From contig NC_046676.1 of assembly GCF_003369915.1 (NCBI RefSeq), positions 11,638,001 to 11,702,000 of the forward strand: 64,000 bases of DNA, in the 5' to 3' direction. Below the pieces are notes generated by a model. That model was not told where the DNA came from, did no database searches, and was given only the letters and a program-made list of their open reading frames with translations. This DNA comes from Drosophila miranda (Eukaryota; Arthropoda; Insecta; Diptera; Drosophilidae). Positions 31,966-40,611 of this stretch are shown piece after piece; the stretch's first letter is position 1; the number at the start of each line of letters is the position of its first letter. A program made the translations under genes and the position numbers.

Positions 31966-33716
31966 ATGTGGGCTATTCTAACCCTGCTAACCCTGCTAAC
32001 CCTGGCACTGGGCCTGCTGTACCAGTTTGTGAGGCGGCACTACAGCAGCTGGCAGAGATTGGGTGTGGATGAGGAGACCCCCAAGATCCCAATGGGCATA
32101 CTGGACACTGTGATGAAGCAGGAGATGAGTCTGGGCATGGTCCTGAGCGACATATACAAACGCCACAAGGGCAAGATCGTTGGCATTTATATGATGAACA
32201 AACGGAGCATTCTGGTGAGAGATGCCCAGCTGGCGCGCCAGATCATGACCAGCGACTTTGCCAGCTTCCATGATCGCGGAGTCTATGTGGACGAGAAGAA
32301 CGATCCGCTATCCGCGAACCTCTTCAATCTGAGGGGAGCCTCGTGGCGCAACTTGCGCAAAAAAATGACGCCATCGTTCTCGTCGGGCAAGATCAAGGGC
32401 ATGTTTGGTACGATCGACGATGTGGGGGACAAGATGGTGCAGCACTTGAAGGGCGTGCTGGAGAGGGCGGGGGCGGACAATGAGATCGAGATTAAGGAAA
32501 TGATGACCACCTATGCGGTGGACATCATTGGGTCGGTGATCTTTGGCCTGGAGATCGATAGCTTTGCTAATCCCAACAACGAGTTTCGGGCCATCAGCAA
32601 CGAAGAAGCTCGGAGCAAGTCTCTGCTGCTAAAGATCCATAACATGGCCATGTTCATTTGTCCACCGTGAGTGCCATCCGATCTGTAATCCCCAATTGTG
32701 GACCCATATCTAATTCCTGATATTTCCACAGCATTGCCAAGCTGATGAATCGACTGGGCTTTGAGAGCGCCATTCTCACAGCTCTCCGGGACATGATGAA
32801 GCGCACGATCGAGTTCCGGGAAAGCAACAATGTGGTGCGTAAGGATCTGCTGCAGCTGCTCATCCGCCTGCGCAACACGGGCAGGATCGGCGAGGATGAC
32901 GATGAGGTGTGGGACATGGAAACGGTCCAGGAGGAGCTCAAGGCCATGTCCATTGAGAAGATCGCTGCACAGGCCTTCCTCTTCTACGTCGCTGGGTCGG
33001 AATCGACGGCGGCCGCGGCTGCTTTCACTCTCTACGAGCTGGCCATGTACCCGGAGCTGCTGAAGGAGGCACGCGACGAGCTGGACACAGTTCTTCAGAG
33101 GCACAATCTCGAGGGAACGGAAAAACTAACCTACGAGGCAGTGCAGGATCTTAAGTTCTTGGATCTCTGCGTAAAGGGTGAGTGCTTCGCCTATCACTAA
33201 TCGAATTCGATCGAATTCTTTTGGATTTCCATGGCAGAAACCCTTCGCAAGTATCCTGGTCTGCCCTTCCTCAATCGTGAGTGCACCGAGGACTATCTCG
33301 TGCCGGGCACCAGGCATACCATCACCAAGGGCACGCCCCTTCTGATCTCCCTATTTGCCATTCATCGGGACCCTGTCTATTTTCCCAACCCCGAGGGTTA
33401 CGATCCGCACCGTTTCGATGCGGATAAGATGAACTATGACCAGGCGGCCTACATGCCCTTTGGCGAGGGTCCCAGGCACTGCATAGGTGAGGATTCACCA
33501 TAGATTGACCTTGTTTGATGTGGTTATATCTGGTTCTATGCACTTCTCACAGCTCTCCGCATGGGAGAGGTCAACACCAAGGTGGCAGTGGCGAAAATTT
33601 TGGCCAATTTTGATCTGGTTCAGGCCCCGCACAAGGAGGTGGAGTTCCGTTTCGATGCTGCTCCCGTCATGGTGCCCAAAGAGGGTCTGAAATTACGTTT
33701 GAACAAACGAAAGTAG
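31966..33716 (+). CDS. Cyp6d2: Cytochrome P450, CYP6 family (Cyp6d2-like)
   Basis: Microsomal haem monooxygenase of the insect CYP6 clan, typically acting on xenobiotics or endogenous lipophiles. Four exons, 31966..32666, 32732..33177, 33238..33486 and 33553..33716, 519 aa, introns phase 2, 1 and 1. An N-terminal Leu/Thr-rich membrane anchor (about 3-23) is followed by the I-helix oxygen-binding motif AGSEST (321-326), the K-helix ExxR (Glu383-Arg386) and the haem loop FGEGPRHC with ligand Cys464. The residue two after the Cys is Ala (CIA) where most P450s have Gly, a tolerated variant. Sub-family assignment rests on overall resemblance and the chromosome neighbourhood and should be checked. 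It sits within the plus-strand LITAF block in the same orientation. Confidence 0.85.
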
Positions 33717-34352
33717 GAACTCGAGTTCTAAGTAAATGGATATATATATTGACGATAATAGTTGTTATCTGCAAAAAAATACTTGCTTTTGATTTCATAT
33801 CTCTCTCAATAAACAAAGGGAATATTTACCGGTCAACAAACGGAAGCTTGAGCTTTAAGCTCCCTCTCCTCTCTCTCCGTTTATTTGGCTTAGCTTTGCA
33901 AATTAAAAACAGAGTACAGCTGATTTTTTCCTCTCAAGAATAACCTTTGAAAGCAATACACTGGCACGGAAAAGTCTGCCCCCACTCAAAGTAATCCAAT
34001 AAATTATTTTACAATGCCCGTTTTCCAGTGCTGAGAAAGATGACGATGATGAAATGTGAAATCTGTTTCTTTAATATGGAATTTGTTTCTCCGACAAATT
34101 GCTCCATTTATTGGATAAACAAAGAATGCGCTATTTTGATCTGGTTCTGCCTGACTGCCGATGACATCATATCTCTATGCAGCACACATATCAACGTATA
34201 CGAGCTCTTTGGGATTCCATTGTTCACCCGCCGCTCTTATGCTCTTGGCATCTCTCACAGCAGCTCTCTTAACCACATGTGGCTGCTCGGTTGTGGTTCT
34301 GCTCTGGCGGAGGTCAGCAATCGATGATCGGGCTCTGGTCCAAACAGTTACA
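33717..34352. other. Intergenic between P450 and LITAF 16
   Basis: CT-rich blocks (33,860-33,890 and 34,228-34,280) resemble those upstream of the other plus-strand LITAF genes. An in-frame hydrophobic extension of LITAF 16 starts at 34,161, but I treat it as fortuitous. Otherwise nothing is seen. Confidence 0.5.
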
Positions 34353-34888
34353 ATGGAACAGCACCAGCCAGTGGAGAGATTACAGGTCAGGCTGCTGCCC
34401 GCCCAGACGGCTGAGGAGCGGGCTGGTAACATCATAGCCCATGTGGTAGTGGAGGGTCATCAGGCCTCCCTGGTGCCCTACATCGATGAGCAGAGCTGCG
34501 AGAAGGTCACTCTGCGCTCCCAGTTGGATGCAGCTGCTCCACCAGTCGTCCAGCAGCCTCGCTTGCGGTACTATGCCGTCGGCCCCTCCACCTACAAACT
34601 TCTGTGCCCCCTGTGCCGCGAGAGGAGCGAGGCGGCCGTAATGCGGGCGGCCAGTTGCAAGGATGCCAGTTTCTGCCTCAGCCTGCTCTCCTGGTGAGGA
34701 TGCTCATCAAACGGCCACATAGAACAATAGATACATTTCCCACCTTCTATCCGTGTTGCAGCATCTTCCCGCTCTTCTGGATCTGCTGCGTGTGCACCTG
34801 GTGTGGCTGCAACCGAGAGTGGACCACCAAAGGCGTCTACTGCAGCCAGTGCGGCGGTAAGGTGGGCATCCAGCGCAAGGCCAAGTAG
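34353..34888 (+). CDS. LITAF-domain protein 16
   Basis: Two exons, 34353..34693 and 34762..34888, 155 aa, phase-2 intron (TCCTG|GTGAGG; TTGCAG). N-terminal 70 residues mixed, Gln/Val/Glu-rich, no PPx[10 protein letters not shown] precedes the first knuckle CPLC (85-88). The hydrophobic, Cys/Trp-rich segment is at about 106-128; second knuckle YCSQCGG (Cys141, Cys144). Closest in the window to LITAF 14. The start chosen has good context (TTACAATGG). The frame is open to 34,161 and could add a hydrophobic stretch of about 64 residues if an upstream ATG were used. Confidence 0.87.
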
Positions 34889-35139
34889 TCGGTGGACCAA
34901 TTAAAATGGAATTAATGCCAAACAATTTTAGCTATAATTCTATTACGCATCTAACTCAATTAAAGAAAAATCAAATAAATCATCTAGGGGCTCTCTTTCC
35001 CATTCACTGTTCTCCCAATCATTGGCTCTCTTTGTGCTCCCCCAGAGAGATGACTCTCTTTTGGAGAAACCGAACAGGTTGTCCGATCGTGGGGGCCACG
35101 ATTCGGTTTCAGTTTCGACTGCGACTGCGAGTACCGACG

Positions 35140-35599
35140 ATGTCAGCGCCACTGACGGAAACGGAGCAGATGGCCAAGGCGGCAACCGCTAAGGCACTGG
35201 AAGATCGGAAGGAGCGCAAGATCTATGATAACTTTGCCACGCCCCTGGCGGGTACCTTTCTCAATCTGCCCCACGAATCGGTGGTCATCAAGTGTCCCGC
35301 CTGCGGAGTCCAGGATCAGAGTGTGGTGCAGAACGATCTTAAGTGGTGGGCCAGTGAGCTCAATCGCATATTCGGCTGTCTCTTCGTGTAGGTTGAAAAG
35401 GCTCGCAGCGAGTCCTTGGAGTCATTTTACTTACCATCCCTTAAATCCTTGTTGCAGGACCTGCTGCTGTTGCTGCTGCTTCAACTACTATGTGCCCTGC
35501 AAGCAGACGGATCGGAGTCACTACTGCGGCAACTGTGGCTGCTACTTTGGGCGTAGCATGAAGCGGCGGGCGCCACTCAAGCTGAAAGCAACCAAATAG
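35140..35599 (+). CDS. LITAF-domain protein 17 with six-cysteine run
   Basis: Two exons, 35140..35387 and 35458..35599, 129 aa, phase-2 intron (TTCGT|GTAGGT; TTGCAG). The charged N-terminus is Lys/Ala/Glu-rich and likely helical. First knuckle CPAC at 52-55. The second exon opens with six consecutive cysteines (85-90) in the membrane segment, then HYCGNC (104-109) and a basic tail (about 116-129). The Cys run suggests S-acylation (inference). An in-frame ATG upstream (35,050) would lengthen the N-terminus; 35,140 is preferred because the added residues look like translated UTR. The upstream region is CT-rich. Confidence 0.85.
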
Positions 35600-35822
35600 C
35601 CAAAAAATATTTCAGCTATTTCACGTTTCTCCTAACAACCAAAAACAACCCACTCCCCACCATGAAAACAGAAATATAATTAACAAGAAAATACGATCGC
35701 TCGCACTCTCTTTGGGTCTCTCTGCTCTGTTTGTGCGATCACTTCTCTTCGTTCGGTTCAGTCTTCGTTTGCTTTCGGACCAGTACAGATCAACACCTTC
35801 CGATCATTTGATTCAATTCGCC

Positions 35823-36008
35823 ATGGCCCAGGATCTTTTGCCCGTATACTTTGCCGTCGGGCCTGGTCCCAACGAGATCACCTGCCCCCACTGCAGCACC
35901 AAGGCCAAGACGAGGGTGGTCCGCTCCTGGCTGCGCTTCTGCACGAAGAGGCATCATTGCGGCGCCTGTGGCGAGTACTTGGGCGTGTACCGCAGGCCCC
36001 AGCTATAG
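35823..36008 (+). CDS. Minimal single-exon LITAF-like zinc-knuckle protein 18
   Basis: An uninterrupted 61-codon frame. YFAVGPGPNEI leads into the first knuckle CPHC (21-24). Only about 20 residues, basic and aromatic (TRVVRSWLRFCTKRHH), separate it from the second knuckle CGAC (46-49), ending in GEYLGVYRR. The phase-2 intron and the hydrophobic hairpin of the other family members are both absent, as if the domain had been closed up around the zinc site. The ATG context is strong (TCGCCATGG). It has its own CT-rich upstream region and an AATAAAG signal 25 bp after the stop, so it looks like a complete transcription unit. It is probably not membrane-inserted. Confidence 0.8.
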   Translation: MAQDLLPVYFAVGPGPNEITCPHCSTKAKTRVVRSWLRFCTKRHHCGACGEYLGVYRRPQL

Positions 36009-36198
36009 GGAGATCACTCAAATGTAGCAAACAATAAAGAGATCTATTCAATGTGTTCCACGCGCCTAATTAATTACCAGACCAACGCCTCACCACACGA
36101 GAGAGGCACAATCTCTCGCTCTCTGGTTCTCTTTTCCGTTCGACTCACATTCTCTGCCCATGTTCAGTCAGTCAGCGGGCAGCAGTAGACAGCACAAC

Positions 36199-36799
36199 AT
36201 GGGCATGGACGAGCCGCAGATCATAGCCATCAGCATAGCGCCCAAGCAGCAAGTGGGCCACCTGAAACCCGAGTCCACATGGGTCCACTGTCCCGCCTGC
36301 GAGCGGTCCGAGTGGAGTGTCGTCCAGCTGGAGGCCGTCACCTGTTTTCAGCGCTTCCTCGGCTTCGCCAACCTCTGGTGGGTGTGGGCCTATACGCATT
36401 CCCTTGGAATATATACAATAAATTCTCTCTTCCTTCAGCAAGAAGTGGCCTGGCCGAACGGACATCAATCACTACTGCTCCCAGTGTGGCTGCTTCATCG
36501 GACGGTTTGTCGCCATCAGCTGCATGGAGCGCTGCATCTCCAAGTCGGCTAAACGCAAGGCGGCCGTGGACGACATGACGCTGAAGACCCGCCCCAAGGA
36601 CTGTGCCGAACGGGCCCAGAAGTCCCGTGAGAAGGTCCTGGCCAAGCGTGCTGAGAATTCGCGGGAAAGGATCATGGCCGATCGAGTAAAGAAACAGGCC
36701 GAAAAGGATGCCGACGAAACACATGCCCGACTACAAAGCCGCGGACAAACTCAAATCCAAACACAAACCGTTGTGGTCACCGTTCCAGCGGGCCAATGA
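36199..36799 (+). CDS. LITAF-like protein 19 with long charged tail
   Basis: Two exons, 36199..36377 and 36439..36799, 179 aa, phase-2 intron (CTCTG|GTGGGT; CTTCAG). First knuckle CPAC at 31-34, weakly hydrophobic stretch (CFQRFLGFANL, 49-59), second knuckle HYCSQC (71-76) followed by GCFIGR. About 95 residues of Lys/Arg/Glu/Ala-rich, probably helical tail follow, ending in a Gln/Thr/Val-rich stretch. Paralog of LITAF 15, with a much longer tail. An upstream in-frame ATG at 36,160 would add 13 residues; 36,199 has the better context (CAACATGG). Function unknown; a soluble or peripheral zinc-knuckle protein is likely. Confidence 0.83.
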
Positions 36800-36921
36800 G
36801 GTCAAATGGTTTCTGAATCAACTAGGTTAAAGCTGTAAAAGCTTACAAGAAAGCTCTCCAAATATATAATAGTACGAACAATTTGAAACATATATTAAAC
36901 ACCCCCATATACTGATAGTCT

Positions 36922-37687
36922 TTACGACATCTTTGCGCAATCACGGGCGCTGGGCACAAACTCCCTGCTCGGCTTGACGCATTTCTTTTCCCGATCGTAG
37001 ATGCCCAGGAAGGTCTTGCAGTTGGAGCAGTAAAGGTACTCGCGATTCTCCGGCGGCAAGAGGCAGGGCAGGAAGCAGAGCGGCCAGCAGCTGATCACGC
37101 ACGAGGCGGCACAGCCATGGTTAGTAATGACCTCCGTCCTGGACTTAATCAACGGCCGGCGATTGCAGCTGCAGCTGGGGCAGTAGATGACTCCTTCCAA
37201 GGGTGACCAGTGCTCGATTGACTCCCGATAGCACTGTTGTCGGTTCTTCATGGTCTTGTCATTGGTCGGCGGGTTGCTGCGCTGCTTGGTGGAGCCTGAC
37301 TGTTTCTCAGATCCTTCTGCTTCCTTCCTGGATACTCCGCTACGTCCACTGCTCAGATGCTTCGCAATGTCTGCAATGAACCCAGTCAGAGGTGACTCTC
37401 TATTTAGCCCACTCCCTTCACTTACAACGCTCCGCCTCATCGGCCATCTGCGCCTCGGTCAGGCCCGTCATCTTGCCGATCTGGGACACTCGCTCCTCAC
37501 TCACCCCATGCTCGGCGGCCAGCTTGTACAGGTTCTTAATCTTGTCGTCGTCGCGCTCGAAGATATCGGGGTGCTTCTCCTGGATGTGACCTAGCAGGGC
37601 GTTGGTGTCATATCGCGAGCACTGAACCTCCTGCATGCACCGCAGGCACCGCATCATCCGCATATCATGTCGTTCTTTTGCGGACAT
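36922..37687 (-). CDS. C2H2 zinc finger plus LITAF domain fusion protein (20)
   Basis: Two exons, complement(36922..37370, 37426..37687), 236 aa; donor CGTT|GTAAGT, acceptor ATTGCAG, phase 1. The N-terminus has a C2H2-type pattern (Cys14, Cys17, His34, His39) and a helical charged region to about residue 88. A Ser/Lys-rich linker leads to a LITAF domain: CPSC at 151-154, a Cys/Leu/Pro-rich hydrophobic segment at about 170-190, then YCSNC (Cys202, Cys205) and a basic tail. Unlike the others, the LITAF domain is encoded in one exon without the phase-2 intron. It is transcribed convergently with LITAF 19, with only 122 bp between the stop codons. The domain pairing is unusual and I do not recognise the gene. 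Confidence 0.85.
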
Positions 37688-37899
37688 GATTTTATTTTAC
37701 TACCGTTTTTGATACTGAGGCTCTTGAAAATTTTTAGATAGTATAAAATGAATGGAAAAGCAGGGCATTCTGTTGAATGGAATAAACAGAGATCCCCCTA
37801 TCATCAATCAAGGCATCTAAAGTACTTCCTTATGATTTTCCATTATCAAGAATGAGGGACGAGCAGTATTCTATTGGTTTTATATGTTTAAAAATTTAA

Positions 37900-38586
37900 C
37901 GAGGGGGAACGTTGTGAGTTGCTGCGGACACCGCAACTTTACAGTTATACCCGATACTAAGTCAGTATGGCTCTCCTCCGGCAGACGCCGCTAATATTGA
38001 ACGACACGACAAAGTCTGCGTGCGAGAGAGACAGAAAATCAGTCTGAGCGTGACGTCGGGGGCTGCGTAGCCAGTGCAAATTGATTTGTTCCTTTTGGCT
38101 ATAAAAATGATCTGATCTGATCCAGATTCAGCAATCTGATAGATATGATCATTATCTATGATTCTGCGTTTTTAGTTTTCTCGTATCCTCAATATTGTGG
38201 ATGCCACAGATTTTCGCTCTTTGTGGGGGCGGAAGTGGGCGGGGCAAAGTTTTGAAATATTTTTGTAGCAGTGACATATCACAGAAGTCTGGATCCAAAA
38301 CATCGTTGCTCTAGCTCTTATAGTCTTTGAGCATTAGGCGCTGAAGGGGACGGACAGACGGACGGACGGACGGACGGACGGACGGACGGACGGACGGACG
38401 GACGGACGGACGGACGGACGGACGGACAGACAGACAGACAGGGCTCTATCGACTCGGCTATTGATGCTGATCAAGAATATATATACTTTATGGGGTCGGA
38501 AACGATTCCTTCTGGACGTTACACACATCCACTTTTACCACAAATCTAATATACCCCAATACTCATTTTGAGTATCGGGTATAAAA
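37900..38586 (+). mobile_element. INE-1/DINE-1-like element, 687 bp
   Basis: Same ends and subterminal inverted repeats as the copy at 27,921-29,020 and in the same orientation, but without the repeated central block. It carries a greatly expanded GGAC microsatellite (38,349-38,430). It lies in the space between LITAF 20 and the CNG channel gene. No coding capacity. Confidence 0.85.
38349..38430. repeat. (GGAC)n microsatellite inside DINE-1-like element
   Basis: About 17-18 GGAC units followed by several AGAC units. The element at 27,921 has only a few at the same place, so this tract has expanded after insertion. Confidence 0.9.
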
Positions 38587-40611
38587 ACAAGGCTTTTTGG
38601 AATGAGAACGCTTTCCCTTAGTGAAGGAGTGTCGCAGCTACTTCAGTGTCCTGAAATGGTGGACGAGACGCTGTTAACAGCCCAGTCAAACAGCCCTAAT
38701 CAATCACATTAACCCTCATGAACATCAAGTGGAAAAATGAATAAAGAAAAGAATTAGAAAATCCCTTTAGCTTATATGTCAAGTATATTAAATATATAAG
38801 AATGGAGTTTGAGAAACCCTTAAACCAAATCAATGAAAGAATTTTCTTTAATGCGGTTTCGAGAATGAATACCACAAACCAGCACAAATACCACCAGCAG
38901 GTGGGATCTACCATCTACCAGATCTTTTCTTATATGGGACCACGAACTCCAATCCACTTAATCCAATCGCAATGAGTCACCCTGTATATTCATAATGCTC
39001 TTTGACTGCGTCAACATTTTATTGTCAGTCATTTTCTACCGGCAGGCACCCCGTCGTTGATGAAATCAGCTCCACTCACGTGGCCCATGTCGTGCCCGAA
39101 TGATTTTAAAGGGGGCCAAGGAAGGGTCTGAGTCGTTCCGCAGCCCCTGTTTTTGGGGCTTTTGAGTGTACGCGTATTTTTCAACATTTTGCTAAAATTG
39201 ATTTTTTACTGCACTTACGGCATGATGCGACCATTTCGGGGTTCCACATGGCTCCACAATCGTCTTTCCCCCCTACATTCAGCTTCTTACTGTCCCATCT
39301 ACCCCAACTCCCCTCCGCTCTTTTTTGCTCTCTTTTGCTGTGGCATTGCTCATACGCCTCGTGGTGCGCGGCACACAAAGTCGATGTGGCACCTAAAAAG
39401 CCAACGCGTGTCGCTGTCACTTTCCTCAATGCGTCTGCATTTATTTACTTTGTTGTTTCTTTTCCTCCTTTTCTTCGCCAGTTTCCCGGCTTGTCTACGC
39501 ACTCGAATATGTCATTAGAGCCGGCACAAAGGATCCGAGTGGAACCGGAGGCTCGACGCTCGAGGTGATTTGCATTTATCCGTCTCAGCACATGGGGACG
39601 GAGTACTCGTACTAGGGCCGGATACGCTTACGCTTATTCCGAATAACTTGACTCGATTCTCGTTTATTCTTCTGTATCTGAACTTACAAATATACAATAC
39701 ACATACATCATACATACATTCAGTGTCTACGACTAATAAAAAAAATACATCTTATTTTCATTTATACTTTTTTGTGTTTTGTGTGTTCGTTTCATTTTTG
39801 TTTTGTTTGGTTTGTCCTTGTTTTTGTTTGGTAGCTTTGTAAGCTTTTTGTTAACGTTTTCCTTGAAGTCGCTTGGGCTTTTTTTTGTTTGGGGTTGTCC
39901 TTAAAGCGAAATTGTGGTGTCCTCTACAGGAAATGCAGTTCTGACTCATGATCCCCGTCTACATATCATTAGACTCTTCTCTATTCCTGTTCTAGGTAGT
40001 TCAGCAATGTCTCTTGTTGGTCAGTTGTTTGTTCGCTATATTGTATTGGAGTTGTTTACAGTTTGGATGCCCTTTTCCTGTAATCCTCCCATCAGGTTTA
40101 TTGTAAAAAAATGATCCTAGCCTAGGCAAACAGTCGTTTGTTCGCTTGTAAAATTTGACTATACTTAATATATGTACATTGGATCGTAAGGGGCTAGCTT
40201 TATACGCGCCTGACTCATCCTGGGCCACCACTTCTGTTTCTCTCCCTCTCTCTGGCTTGCTTTCTCTCTCATCCCTTAACCTATCCATCATTACACACAT
40301 ACATACACACACACAAACTTTGAGGCACATTCAGTTTTGAATAATTTTATAAATTTATAAAGTTATCTACACTTCCCTTCCCTGTCGTGCTCTTCCACTC
40401 AGCCAACCCCCCTAATCCTGTCCATTTCTCTAAAAACTAATTGTAAAAATTAAAAATTGATTTACCTGCCCCTAACTTTGACTTCAACTACAGTTTTTGC
40501 CCCTGGCCAAACGTCCCTATCTTCGCTTCTGCAACTTTAATGCATTTATCACTATATTCCGGCGGACACTGGGGCGGAGGTTGGTCTGGTTTGGATGGGT
40601 CTTTGGGGGAC
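38587..40611. other. Intergenic and probable CNG channel 3' UTR
   Basis: No coding signal. The part nearest the CNG stop codon (about 39,600-40,611) is T-rich on the plus strand and may be the channel gene's 3' UTR. (CA)n runs lie near 40,300. Confidence 0.4.

Noticed and set aside
34161-34352. In-frame hydrophobic extension before LITAF 16
   Set aside because: It is AT/CT-rich upstream sequence like that of the neighbouring genes, and the ATG at 34,353 fits the paralogs better. An N-terminal membrane segment would be unique in the cluster.
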